Shown here: positions 47,572 to 56,985 of the stretch, in pieces
How positions within the stretch are numbered: the stretch's first letter is position 1
Layout of the letters: every line of letters starts with the position of its first letter
Assembly (NCBI GenBank): GCA_028343155.1
Contig: JAOLXX010000013.1
Coordinates: 1 to 64,000 of the forward strand
Source of the DNA: Polaribacter sp.
GTDB lineage: Bacteria; Bacteroidota; Bacteroidia; Flavobacteriales; Flavobacteriaceae
Direction of reading: 5' to 3'
Length of the DNA stretch: 64,000 nt
Program-made: the position numbers and the translations under genes
Notes under the pieces: model-generated
What the model was told of the DNA's origin: nothing
The model's database searches: none
Seen by the model: the letters and a program-made list of their open reading frames with translations, nothing else

Positions 47572-47733
47572 ATGCCAAAAAGAACTTACCAACCGTCAAA
47601 GAGAAAGAGAAGAAACAAACATGGTTTCATGGAAAGAATGGCTTCTGCTAACGGTAGAAAGGTATTAGCTCGTAGAAGAGCAAAAGGAAGGTCTAAAATT
47701 TCTGTTTCATGTGAAACTAGACATAAAAAATAA
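47572..47733 (+). CDS. rpmH: 50S ribosomal protein L34
   Basis: A small basic protein of the large ribosomal subunit. The 53-residue product begins [20 protein letters not shown], continues with [15 protein letters not shown], and ends ETRHKK, an unmistakable L34. It is short, so length-filtered gene calls can miss it. It has a consensus promoter upstream and its own terminator downstream, and so is a single-gene unit. It lies between pyrG and carB rather than beside rnpA/dnaA as in many other phyla. Confidence 0.97.
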   Translation: MPKRTYQPSKRKRRNKHGFMERMASANGRKVLARRRAKGRSKISVSCETRHKK

Positions 47734-47757
47734 ATGATTAACAATTGTTAATATATT

Positions 47758-47789
47758 AGGTGTTACTTTTTTAAGTAACACCTTTTTTT
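47758..47789 (+). terminator. Terminator of rpmH
   Basis: An 11-bp stem (47758-47768 with 47773-47783), 4-base T loop, followed by a T-run to 47789. Confidence 0.9.
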
Positions 47790-47805
47790 ATACCCAAGCA
47801 CTAAC

Positions 47806-47813
47806 TATTTTTG
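47806..47813 (+). promoter_or_regulatory. -7 box of carB (TATTTTTG)
   Basis: A TAnnTTTG match 27 bases before the carB ATG, with no clear -33 element. Confidence 0.45.
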
Positions 47814-47840
47814 TAAAACTAAACAACACAACAACTTACA

Positions 47841-50696
47841 ATGCCAAAAAGAAAAGACCTCAAATCAGTTTTAATTATCGGATCTGGACCAATTGTTATT
47901 GGACAAGCTTGTGAATTTGACTACTCTGGTTCACAATCTCTACGTTCTTTAAGTGAAGATGGAATAGAAACTATTCTCATCAACTCGAACCCTGCTACTA
48001 TTATGACAGATCCTTCAATGGCTGATCATATTTATTTATTACCACTTACAACGAAATCCATTATTCAAATTTTAAAAGAACATCCGCAAATTGATGCTGT
48101 GCTTCCTACAATGGGTGGACAGACTGCATTGAATTTGTGTATTGAAGCAGATGATAAAGGAATTTGGAAAGACTTTGATGTAAAATTAATTGGTGTAGAT
48201 ATTGATGCAATTAATGTTACAGAAGATAGAGAACAATTTAGAGAATTAATGTTGAAAATTGGCGTGCCAATGGCCCCCCAAGCAACTGCAACCTCCTTTT
48301 TAAAAGGAAAAGAAATTGCACAAGAATTTGGTTTTCCATTGGTTATTCGTTCTTCATACACCCTTGGAGGTGCAGGAGCCTCTGTTGTATACAAAACCGA
48401 AGATTTTGATCAATTATTAAGTTTCGGTTTAGAAGCATCACCAATCCATGAGGTGATGATTGACAAAGCGATGATGGGATGGAAAGAATATGAATTGGAA
48501 TTATTGAGAGATAATAATGACAATGTTGTTATTATCTGTTCTATTGAAAATATGGATCCTATGGGAATTCATACTGGAGATTCTATTACTGTTGCTCCAG
48601 CAATGACATTGTCAGATAAAACCTACCAGAAAATGCGTGATATGGCAATTCACATGATGCGTTCTATTGGAGATTTTGAAGGAGGATGTAACGTGCAGTT
48701 TGCTGTTTCGCCAGACGAAAAAGAAGATATTATTGCCATTGAAATTAATCCACGTGTTTCTCGTTCTTCCGCTTTAGCCTCTAAAGCAACTGGATATCCT
48801 ATTGCAAAAGTGGCTACAAAATTGGCTATTGGGTATACCTTAGATGAATTAGAAAATGGAATTACTAAATCTACTTCCGCGCTGTTTGAACCAACATTAG
48901 ATTATGTAATTGTAAAGATACCCCGTTGGAATTTTGATAAGTTTGAAGGTTGCGATAGAACTTTGGGCCTACAAATGAAAGCTGTTGGTGAAGTCATGGG
49001 TATTGGACGTTCGTTCCAAGAAGCATTGCACAAAGCGACACAATCTTTAGAAATAAAAAGAAATGGTTTGGGCGCAGATGGAAAAGGCTACACAGACTAT
49101 AACCAAATTATAGAGAAATTAACCAACGCAAGTTGGGATCGTGTTTTTGCGATTTATGATGCCATTGCCATTGGAATTCCACTGACTCAAATTTATGAGA
49201 TCACTAAAATTGACATGTGGTACTTAAAGCAATACGAAGAATTGTTTCAATTACAGAAAGAAATTTCTACCTATACAATTGATACCATTCAGAGAGATTT
49301 ATTGTTAGAGGCAAAGCAAAAAGGATATGGAGACAGACAAATAGCTCACATGTTAAGCTGTTTAGAAAGTGAAGTATATACCAAAAGAGAAGAATTAAAA
49401 GTACAACGTGTTTTTAAATTAGTAGATACTTGTGCTGCAGAATTTAAAGCGAAAACGCCTTATTATTATTCCACCTTTGAAAATGAAATTGAAACTGCAA
49501 CTGGCGAAATTGTTATTGCCAACGAAAGTATCGTTACTCCAAAGAAGAAGATCATTGTTTTAGGGTCTGGACCGAATAGAATTGGACAAGGAATTGAGTT
49601 TGATTACTGTTGTGTTCATGGTGTTTTAGCTGCGGCAGAATGTGGTTATGAAACCATTATGATTAACTGTAATCCAGAAACCGTTTCTACTGATTTTGAT
49701 ACTGCAGATAAATTATATTTTGAGCCTGTTTTTTGGGAACATATTTATGACATCATTCGTCATGAAAAACCAGAAGGAGTTATTGTACAATTAGGAGGGC
49801 AAACCGCACTAAAATTGGCAGAAAAATTAACCAATTACGGAATTAAGATTATTGGTACTTCTTTTGAAGCTTTAGATTTAGCAGAAGATAGAGGAAGTTT
49901 TTCTACTTTGTTAAAGAACAATAACATTCCTTATCCAGAATTTGGAATTGCAGAAACTGCAGACGAGGCACTGGTTTTAGCAGATCAATTAGACTTTCCT
50001 ATTTTAGTGAGACCTTCTTACGTTTTAGGAGGACAAGGAATGAAAATTGTCATCAACAAAGAAGAACTTGTGGCTCATGTGGTCGATTTATTAGGAAGAA
50101 TGCCAAATAATAAATTATTATTAGATCATTATTTAGATGGGGCAATCGAAGCAGAAGCAGATGCAATTTGTGATGCAGATGGAAATGTCTATATCATTGG
50201 TATTATGGAGCATATAGAGCCTTGTGGAATTCACTCAGGAGATTCTAACGCAACCTTGCCTGCTTTTAATTTAGGGGAATTTGTGATGCAACAAATTAAA
50301 GACCATACTTATACAATTGCAAGAGAGTTGAAAACAGTAGGTTTGATCAATGTTCAGTTTGCTGTTAAACATGATATTGTCTATATTATTGAAGCCAATC
50401 CAAGGGCCTCTAGAACCGTTCCTTTTATTGCAAAAGCATACAAAGAACCGTATGTAAATTATGCAACTAAAGTAATGTTGGGTCATAGTAAAGTGACTGA
50501 TTTTAATTTTAACCCTCAATTAGAAGGTTTTGCAATTAAGCAACCCGTGTTTTCATTTAATAAGTTTCCAAACGTTGACAAGAAGTTAGGGCCAGAAATG
50601 AAATCTACAGGAGAAAGTATCTTGTTTATTGATAGTTTAAAAGACGATCAGTTTTACGATTTATATTCAAGACGTAAAATGTATTTGAATAAATAA
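47841..50696 (+). CDS. carB: Carbamoyl-phosphate synthase large subunit, short form
   Basis: Makes carbamoyl phosphate from bicarbonate, ATP and ammonia delivered by CarA, for pyrimidines and arginine. Two ATP-grasp halves are visible. The first starts VLIIGSGPIVIGQACEFDYSG (residues 10-30) and the second IIVLGSGPNRIGQGIEFDYC (about 571-590). Each has its GGQTALNL or GGQTALKL and later NVQFAV motifs. The 951-residue chain stops after EMKSTGESILFIDSLK..., so it lacks the roughly 120-residue MGS allosteric domain found in E. coli CarB (1,073 residues). carA is not adjacent. A strong terminator follows. Confidence 0.95.
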   Translation: MPKRKDLKSVLIIGSGPIVIGQACEFDYSGSQSLRSLSEDGIETILINSNPATIMTDPSMADHIYLLPLTTKSIIQILKEHPQIDAVLPTMGGQTALNLCIEADDKGIWKDFDVKLIGVDIDAINVTEDREQFRELMLKIGVPMAPQATATSFLKGKEIAQEFGFPLVIRSSYTLGGAGASVVYKTEDFDQLLSFGLEASPIHEVMIDKAMMGWKEYELELLRDNNDNVVIICSIENMDPMGIHTGDSITVAPAMTLSDKTYQKMRDMAIHMMRSIGDFEGGCNVQFAVSPDEKEDIIAIEINPRVSRSSALASKATGYPIAKVATKLAIGYTLDELENGITKSTSALFEPTLDYVIVKIPRWNFDKFEGCDRTLGLQMKAVGEVMGIGRSFQEALHKATQSLEIKRNGLGADGKGYTDYNQIIEKLTNASWDRVFAIYDAIAIGIPLTQIYEITKIDMWYLKQYEELFQLQKEISTYTIDTIQRDLLLEAKQKGYGDRQIAHMLSCLESEVYTKREELKVQRVFKLVDTCAAEFKAKTPYYYSTFENEIETATGEIVIANESIVTPKKKIIVLGSGPNRIGQGIEFDYCCVHGVLAAAECGYETIMINCNPETVSTDFDTADKLYFEPVFWEHIYDIIRHEKPEGVIVQLGGQTALKLAEKLTNYGIKIIGTSFEALDLAEDRGSFSTLLKNNNIPYPEFGIAETADEALVLADQLDFPILVRPSYVLGGQGMKIVINKEELVAHVVDLLGRMPNNKLLLDHYLDGAIEAEADAICDADGNVYIIGIMEHIEPCGIHSGDSNATLPAFNLGEFVMQQIKDHTYTIARELKTVGLINVQFAVKHDIVYIIEANPRASRTVPFIAKAYKEPYVNYATKVMLGHSKVTDFNFNPQLEGFAIKQPVFSFNKFPNVDKKLGPEMKSTGESILFIDSLKDDQFYDLYSRRKMYLNK

Positions 50697-50713
50697 AAAT
50701 TTTTATTTGATAT

Positions 50714-50741
50714 AAAAACCTTCCTTTTGGAAGGTTTTTTT
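50714..50741 (+). terminator. Terminator of carB
   Basis: An 11-bp stem (50714-50724 with 50729-50739), loop TTTT, followed by a T-run. Confidence 0.9.
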
Positions 50742-51505
50742 GCTTTAACAATCGTGTAAGATTTTTATTTAACTTTGTAAAGATCCATACGAAAGATTTA
50801 GGTCTCCACTATTTTTAAACTTTGTAGAAGAGAGATGAAATTTAAATAAGATGTGCGTCTTAAAAAAAATAAACGAATATTTTGTAACATAACAAATAAT
50901 TAAGCGTCTTATTCGCGGATACCAACAACTATATCATGAGTTTTTTCATAATGTTTGTTTTAATGATTAATGTTCGTTTTACATTTTTGCTAACACTTGT
51001 ATAAACGCTATTGTTTTTATATCGCTTATAGCAACACGATTCATTTTTTTTACCAAACAATTTCAAGAGAATGAACCTTAAAGGTCTTTCTTTTTTTTAT
51101 TAAAATGAGATTTATTCGACGAATGACCGTTTTCTGTCGGTGAATGGTCGTTTTCTATCGGTGAATGGAAAAAAGAACTAAGAAATTACAGAGTTTTTTT
51201 TTAAAAAATAATGGCATTAGGGCATAAAAAAACTTTCTATTTTTTATTAAAAACTATTTTCAAGAATATAAACTTTTCCTAGTGCTGTATGAATCAAGAG
51301 TTTTGTTCGTCTTTTGAGCGTTTTTCGATAAAATTTGTGGGGGAGTACTACCCAAAGATAGATTTTTAGAACCAAAAAAATGTTAACATATTTTTTTTTT
51401 GGTGAAGTAACGGGAGGAATGGACTTTTATAGGAGATTGAGTACGTTCTTTATGTGTTCTCAATTTTACCTGCTTGTCGCAGTAATTTTGAGGTTTTTTT
51501 AGGTC
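50742..51505. other. 764-base gene-free region between carB and clpC
   Basis: No convincing gene on either strand. Contents I can see: a 21-bp tandem direct repeat (51121-51168), a near-perfect 14-bp palindrome GGGGAGTACTACCC (51340-51353), and several long T or A runs. On the minus strand an ATG at 50949 opens a six-codon reading (MKKLMI then TAG) that could be the front of a lost gene. The region is flanked by two terminators, so any transcript would start inside it. Confidence 0.6.
51121..51168. repeat. 21-bp tandem direct repeat
   Basis: Two 21-base units (51121-51141 and 51142-51162) differ at three positions, and a third unit begins at 51163 (GAATGG). The common core is GAATGrcCGTTTTCTrTCGGT-like. 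The 21-base period is two helical turns, suiting a dimeric regulator. Confidence 0.8.
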
Positions 51506-51537
51506 AAAAAAATATCCCAAACAATTTGTTTGGGATA
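51506..51537 (-). terminator. Terminator of clpC
   Basis: A 10-bp stem TATCCCAAAC/GTTTGGGATA (51513-51522 with 51528-51537), 5-base loop, followed on the minus strand by seven T. Confidence 0.88.
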
Positions 51538-51548
51538 GTTGGTTATTT

Positions 51549-54113
51549 TTAAGATTCTGTTTCTGTTCTTATTTCAGGTTTTTTCTTCTCTTTTTTAATG
51601 CTAATGGTGAGTTTGTCTTCTTTTTCATCCAGTTCCATTGTAATGGTATCGCCTTCCGAAAGTTTAGAATTTACAATTTCTTCAGACAAAGCATCCTCAA
51701 TGTATTTCTGGATGGCTCTTTTAAGCGGTCTTGCGCCATACTTTTTATCGAAACCTTTCTCTGCTATGTATTCTTTTGCTTTTTCGCTTAAGTTTAGTGT
51801 ATAGCCTAAATCTAAGATTCTATTGAGTAATTTAGATAATTCAATATCTATGATCGCATGAATATCTACTTTTTCTAGCGCATTAAAAACGATGACATCG
51901 TCTATTCTATTTAAAAATTCAGGTGCAAAAGATTTCTTTAAAGCTCCTTCAATAACTGATTTTGCATGGGCATCTGCCTGTGCTGTTTTAGAAGAAGTAC
52001 CAAAACCAACCCCGCCACCAAAGTCTTTTAATTGACGAGAACCTATATTGGAAGTCATGATAATAATGGTGTTTCTAAAATCAATTTTACGCCCCAAACT
52101 ATCCGTTATATGTCCGTCATCTAAAATCTGTAACAGCATATTGAATACATCTGGATGCGCTTTTTCGATTTCATCCAACAAGATGACAGCATAGGGTTTT
52201 CTACGTACTTTTTCGGTCAATTGTCCTCCTTCTTCATACCCAACATATCCTGGAGGCGCACCAATTAAACGAGAAATAGCGAATTTTTCCATGTATTCAC
52301 TCATGTCAATTCGAATTAAAGAATCATCAGAATCAAATAATTCACGAGCTAGAACCTTTGCCAACTGTGTTTTTCCGACTCCTGTTTGTCCCAAGAAAAT
52401 AAAAGAACCAATCGGTTTGTTGGGATCTTTTAGTCCAACCCTATTTCTTTGAATTGCTTTCACTACTTTGGTTACCGCTTCATCTTGTCCAATTATTTTT
52501 CCTTTAATGAGTTGAGGTAATTCGTGTAACCTGTTTGTTTCTGCTTCTGCAACTCTGTTTACAGGAATTCCTGTCATCATAGAAACAACTTCCGCTACAT
52601 TGTCTTCAGTCACAACTTCTCTGTTCAATTTAGAAGCGTCTTCCCATTGTTTTTGAGCAGAATTTAATGCAGCCTCAATGTTCTTTTCGTCATCACGAAG
52701 TTTCGCAGCTTCTTCATATTTCTGACCATTGACTGCCTTTGTTTTACGGTCTTTAATCACTTCCAATTGCGCTTCTAATTCTAACACTTGTTGTGGTACT
52801 ACAATATTTGTAATATGAATTCTAGAACCCGCTTCGTCCAAAGCATCTATTGCTTTGTCGGGCAAGTACCTGTCGGTCATGTATCTGTTCGTTAATTTCA
52901 CACAGGCTTCAAGGGCAGCATCCGTATAATTTACATGATGATGTTCTTCGTATTTGTTTTTTATATTTTGTAAAATTTGAATGGTCTCTTCTACAGAAGT
53001 TGGCTCAACAATGACCTTTTGAAAGCGGCGTTCTAATGCACCATCTTTTTCAATGTTTGTTCTAAATTCATCCAAAGTAGTTGCACCAATACATTGGATT
53101 TCCCCTCTTGCAAGCGCAGGTTTTAACATGTTGGAAGCATCTAAAGAACCCGTTGCACCACCAGCACCAACAATGGTGTGTATTTCATCAATGAATAAAA
53201 TGATGTCTTCATTTTTCTCCAATTCGTTCATCAAGGCTTTCATGCGTTCTTCAAACTGACCACGGTATTTTGTACCTGCGACTAAGCTAGCTAAGTCTAA
53301 AGAAACCAAGCGTTTGTCAAATAAGATTCTAGAAACTTTTCTTTCTACAATTCGCAACGCCAAACCTTCCGCAATGGCAGATTTACCAACTCCGGGTTCT
53401 CCAATAAGCATCGGATTGTTTTTCTTTCTTCTGCTTAGAATTTGAGAAACACGTTCAATTTCTTTTTGTCTTCCTACAACAGGGTCTAGTTTTCCATTTA
53501 CAGCCAAAGCAGTTAAATCTCTACCAAAATTATCTAAGACGGGTGTTTTTGACTTCTTTAAGTTTTTTCCTTTTTGAGCCGGCTCAAAAGGGTTCGGTTT
53601 TTCGGAAGCAAATTCATCTTCAGAGGGCGTTTCTGCAATCGGATTTAGAGGAAGGTCTTGGTCAGCATCGTCTACATGTAATTGTTTATAAAGCGCCTTT
53701 GTTTCCTCATAATTGATATGGTATTTATGAATTAGCTTTGTTGTCGGATCATTTTCATTTCTTAAAATGCATAACAATAAATGTGCGGTGTCTATAGCGT
53801 CACTTTGGTAAAGCTTCGCTTCTAAAAAAGTGGTTTTTAGAGCTTTTTCCGCCTGTCTTGTTAGTTGTAAATTGGGTTTGTCTGTGTCTTGTGTAAAAGT
53901 AGGATTTACAGGATTTAATTGCTCTAGTTTTTTACGCAACAAAATAAAATCAACATCAAATACTGTTAATATCTCTATTGCTTTTCCTTCTCCTTTTCTT
54001 ATTAAGCCGAGTAAAAGATGTTCTGTTCCAATAAATTCGTGCCCTAAACGGAGAGCTTCTTCTTTACTGAATGTAATTACATCTCTGACTTTTTGTGAAA
54101 AATTATCGTCCAT
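51549..54113 (-). CDS. clpC: ATP-dependent Clp protease ATP-binding subunit ClpC
   Basis: An AAA+ unfoldase feeding ClpP. The 854-residue protein has two N-terminal Clp_N repeats (about 5-145). The first AAA module has Walker A GEPGVGKSAIAEG (about 238), and a UVR-type coiled middle domain contains YEEAAKLRDDEKNIEAAL (about 460). The second AAA module has GQTGVGKTQLAKVL (about 575), followed by the ClpB_D2 small domain ending KKPEIRTETES. The middle domain marks ClpC rather than ClpA or ClpB. It starts at ATG 54113. clpP is not adjacent. Confidence 0.96.
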   Translation of the reverse strand: MDDNFSQKVRDVITFSKEEALRLGHEFIGTEHLLLGLIRKGEGKAIEILTVFDVDFILLRKKLEQLNPVNPTFTQDTDKPNLQLTRQAEKALKTTFLEAKLYQSDAIDTAHLLLCILRNENDPTTKLIHKYHINYEETKALYKQLHVDDADQDLPLNPIAETPSEDEFASEKPNPFEPAQKGKNLKKSKTPVLDNFGRDLTALAVNGKLDPVVGRQKEIERVSQILSRRKKNNPMLIGEPGVGKSAIAEGLALRIVERKVSRILFDKRLVSLDLASLVAGTKYRGQFEERMKALMNELEKNEDIILFIDEIHTIVGAGGATGSLDASNMLKPALARGEIQCIGATTLDEFRTNIEKDGALERRFQKVIVEPTSVEETIQILQNIKNKYEEHHHVNYTDAALEACVKLTNRYMTDRYLPDKAIDALDEAGSRIHITNIVVPQQVLELEAQLEVIKDRKTKAVNGQKYEEAAKLRDDEKNIEAALNSAQKQWEDASKLNREVVTEDNVAEVVSMMTGIPVNRVAEAETNRLHELPQLIKGKIIGQDEAVTKVVKAIQRNRVGLKDPNKPIGSFIFLGQTGVGKTQLAKVLARELFDSDDSLIRIDMSEYMEKFAISRLIGAPPGYVGYEEGGQLTEKVRRKPYAVILLDEIEKAHPDVFNMLLQILDDGHITDSLGRKIDFRNTIIIMTSNIGSRQLKDFGGGVGFGTSSKTAQADAHAKSVIEGALKKSFAPEFLNRIDDVIVFNALEKVDIHAIIDIELSKLLNRILDLGYTLNLSEKAKEYIAEKGFDKKYGARPLKRAIQKYIEDALSEEIVNSKLSEGDTITMELDEKEDKLTISIKKEKKKPEIRTETES

Positions 54114-54455
54114 ATTTCTTTCTTTCTAAAATTGATGCGTTGTAAAATTAGTCCTTTTTTTTGTAGATAATTACAAAAAAGTTGTCAATAGTAAAATACT
54201 GACTATTAAAAGGTGTCAACAAGGTAAAAAACTCTGGGAAATCAGCCAAATTAAATAGCGATAAAAATTATCAAAAAATGTTGATAACTCTATGCAATAA
54301 CCAACGATAAAATTTTTTTAAAAAGAGTGAAAAATAGTATCTTGCCTTGTTTTAAAAAAATGAATAAATAATTTAAGGATTACAGCATTGAAAGAGCACT
54401 TAAAAAGAAGGTTTTTCAATGCTCAAATCATTTAATTTTTAACTAAAAATATACT
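54114..54455. other. 342-base divergent control region between clpC and gyrA
   Basis: No gene seen. It must hold both promoters, but I find no full TTTG-N19-21-TAnnTTTG match. TATCTTG-like sequence near 54340 is one T short. The gyrA-proximal part holds a 10-bp hairpin (see next entry). Confidence 0.5.
54384..54423 (+). promoter_or_regulatory. Leader hairpin upstream of gyrA
   Basis: A perfect 10-bp stem AGCATTGAAA/TTTCAATGCT (54384-54393 with 54414-54423) around a 20-base loop, ending 32 bases before the gyrA ATG. There is no T-run, so it is not a terminator. A 5' UTR stability or regulatory role is inference. Confidence 0.5.
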
Positions 54456-56957
54456 ATGGCAGACGGAGAAAAGTTGATTCCGATTAACATTGAAGAGCAG
54501 ATGAAATCTGCATACATTGATTATTCAATGTCAGTAATTGTTTCAAGAGCATTACCAGATGTAAGAGATGGTCTAAAGCCAGTGCACAGAAGGGTTTTGT
54601 TTGGAATGTATGAACTCGGAATTAAAGCAACTGGTATGTATAAAAAATCTGCCAGAATTGTGGGAGAGGTTTTAGGAAAGTATCACCCACATGGGGATAC
54701 TTCTGTATATGATTCTATGGTTCGTATGGCACAGCACTGGAGTGTGCGTTATATGATGGTTGATGGGCAAGGAAACTTTGGTTCTGTAGATGGAGATAGT
54801 CCAGCTGCAATGCGTTATACAGAAGCTAGGATGCAAAAAATATCCGAAGAAATGTTAGCGGATATCGATAAAGAAACCGTAGATCACAAACTTAACTTTT
54901 CGGATGAATATTCGGAACCTACCGTATTACCAACAAGAATACCAACACTTCTAGTGAATGGAGCTTCAGGGATTGCAGTAGGTATGGCAACCAATATGGC
55001 GCCTCATAACTTGACAGAAGTTATCAATGGAACGATGGCCTATATTGACAATAGAGCGATTGAAATTGATGAATTAATGCAACACATTACTGCACCCGAT
55101 TTTCCTACAGGAGGAATTATTTATGGCTATGATGGTGTGCGAGAAGCATTTCATACAGGTCGTGGACGTATTGTAATGCGTGCTAAGGCGGTTATCGAAG
55201 AAGTGAAAGGGCGTGAGTGTATTATTGTTTCGGAAATCCCTTACCAAGTGAATAAAGCAGAAATGATTAAAAAAACTGCTGAATTGGTCAATGATAAGAA
55301 GATTGAAGGAATTTCTAATATTAGAGATGAATCTGATAGAAAAGGAATGCGTATTGTTTATATTTTAAAACGAGATGCAATTCCGAACATCGTTTTAAAT
55401 AAATTATTTAAATACACACAATTACAAACTTCTTTTAGTGTCAATAACATTGCGCTTGTAAACGGAAGACCCGAACAATTAAATTTAAAAGAATTAATTC
55501 ATTATTTTGTTGAACACCGTCACGAAGTTATTGTTCGTAGAACAGAATTTGAATTAAAGAAGGCCGAAGCGAGAGCGCATATTTTAGAAGGATTAATTAT
55601 TGCTTCAGATAATATTGATGAAGTTATCAAAATTATCAGAGCTTCTTCCAATGCAGATCAAGCAAGAGAAGCTTTAATAAAACGTTTTGAGTTAACAGAA
55701 ATTCAAGCAAAAGCAATTGTAGAAATGCGTTTGCGTCAATTAACAGGTTTAGAGCAAGACAAATTGCGTGCTGAGTTTGATGCAATTATGCTTACAATTA
55801 CTGATTTAAAAGATATTTTAGCGAACGAGCCGAGACGTTATCAAATTATTAAAGATGAATTGACGCATATCAAAGAAAAGTATGGAGATGCTCGTAGATC
55901 AGTGATCGAACATGCGGGTGGAGATATGCGTATTGAAGACATGATTCCTGATACGAAAGTAGTCGTAACCATTTCGAATGCAGGCTATTTAAAACGGACA
56001 AATCTTGAAGAGTATAAAGTTCAGAATAGGGGAGGAAGAGGTCAAAAAGGAGCCACAACCCGAAATGAAGATTTCTTAGAACATTTATTTGTTGGAACCA
56101 ATCATCAATATATGATGTTTTTTACCCAAAAAGGAAAAGTATTCTGGATGCGCGTCTATGAAATTCCTGAAGGAGGTAAAAATACCAAAGGTAGGGCAAT
56201 GCAAAACTTGATTAACATTGAACAAGATGATAAGGTAAAAGCATTCTTGGTTACACAAGATCTAAAAGACGAAGACTATATTAATAGCCATTATGTAATT
56301 ATGGCAACCAAGAAAGGGCAGGTTAAAAAGACCTCACTTGAACAGTACTCTCGTCCAAGAACAAATGGGATTAATGCCATTACGATTAAGGAAGGTGATG
56401 AATTGCTAGAAGCAAAATTAACCACGGGTGATAGTCAGGTAATGTTGGCGTTAAAATCGGGTAAATCGATCCGTTTTGAAGAAGCAAAAACACGCCCTAT
56501 GGGAAGAACTGCTTCTGGAGTTAGAGGAATTACTTTACAACATGATCAAGATGAAGTCATCGGTATGATTGCTGTAAACGATATGGAAAGCAATATCTTA
56601 GTTGTTTCAGAAAAAGGATATGGAAAACGTTCTAAGTTAGAAGATTATAGAGTAACCAACCGAGGTGGTAAAGGTGTTAAAACTCTAAATATATCAGAAA
56701 AAACAGGTAATTTAGTTGCCATTAAAAATGTAGATGATTCTAATGATTTGATGATCATTAACAAATCTGGATTGACGATTAGAATGGCTGTAGAAGATTT
56801 AAGAGTAATGGGGCGTGCAACACAAGGAGTTCGTTTGATAAACATTAAAGATACTGACAGTATTGCTGCAGTTGCAAAAGTAGCACACGAAGAAGCGGTA
56901 GAGAATGGCACGGAAATTGATGATAACCCAGCTGAAAATAATTCAACAGAATCTTAA
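54456..56957 (+). CDS. gyrA: DNA gyrase subunit A
   Basis: The DNA-cleaving subunit of gyrase, which adds negative supercoils with GyrB. The 833-residue protein opens [21 protein letters not shown], has the catalytic Tyr121 in MRYTEARM, and carries the GyrA box [10 protein letters not shown] near residue 523 at the start of the C-terminal DNA-wrapping blades. That box separates it from ParC. The position equal to E. coli Ser83 is Thr82 (HGDTSVYD), a natural variant in many species. It starts at ATG 54456. A TPR gene follows 28 bases later. Confidence 0.97.
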   Translation: MADGEKLIPINIEEQMKSAYIDYSMSVIVSRALPDVRDGLKPVHRRVLFGMYELGIKATGMYKKSARIVGEVLGKYHPHGDTSVYDSMVRMAQHWSVRYMMVDGQGNFGSVDGDSPAAMRYTEARMQKISEEMLADIDKETVDHKLNFSDEYSEPTVLPTRIPTLLVNGASGIAVGMATNMAPHNLTEVINGTMAYIDNRAIEIDELMQHITAPDFPTGGIIYGYDGVREAFHTGRGRIVMRAKAVIEEVKGRECIIVSEIPYQVNKAEMIKKTAELVNDKKIEGISNIRDESDRKGMRIVYILKRDAIPNIVLNKLFKYTQLQTSFSVNNIALVNGRPEQLNLKELIHYFVEHRHEVIVRRTEFELKKAEARAHILEGLIIASDNIDEVIKIIRASSNADQAREALIKRFELTEIQAKAIVEMRLRQLTGLEQDKLRAEFDAIMLTITDLKDILANEPRRYQIIKDELTHIKEKYGDARRSVIEHAGGDMRIEDMIPDTKVVVTISNAGYLKRTNLEEYKVQNRGGRGQKGATTRNEDFLEHLFVGTNHQYMMFFTQKGKVFWMRVYEIPEGGKNTKGRAMQNLINIEQDDKVKAFLVTQDLKDEDYINSHYVIMATKKGQVKKTSLEQYSRPRTNGINAITIKEGDELLEAKLTTGDSQVMLALKSGKSIRFEEAKTRPMGRTASGVRGITLQHDQDEVIGMIAVNDMESNILVVSEKGYGKRSKLEDYRVTNRGGKGVKTLNISEKTGNLVAIKNVDDSNDLMIINKSGLTIRMAVEDLRVMGRATQGVRLINIKDTDSIAAVAKVAHEEAVENGTEIDDNPAENNSTES

Positions 56958-56985
56958 GAATAAAAAATAATTAATAAATTATAAA

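Noticed and set aside
54699-54701. Thr82 in GyrA at the quinolone-resistance position
   Set aside because: Thr is a natural residue at this site in many species, so it is not evidence of acquired resistance.
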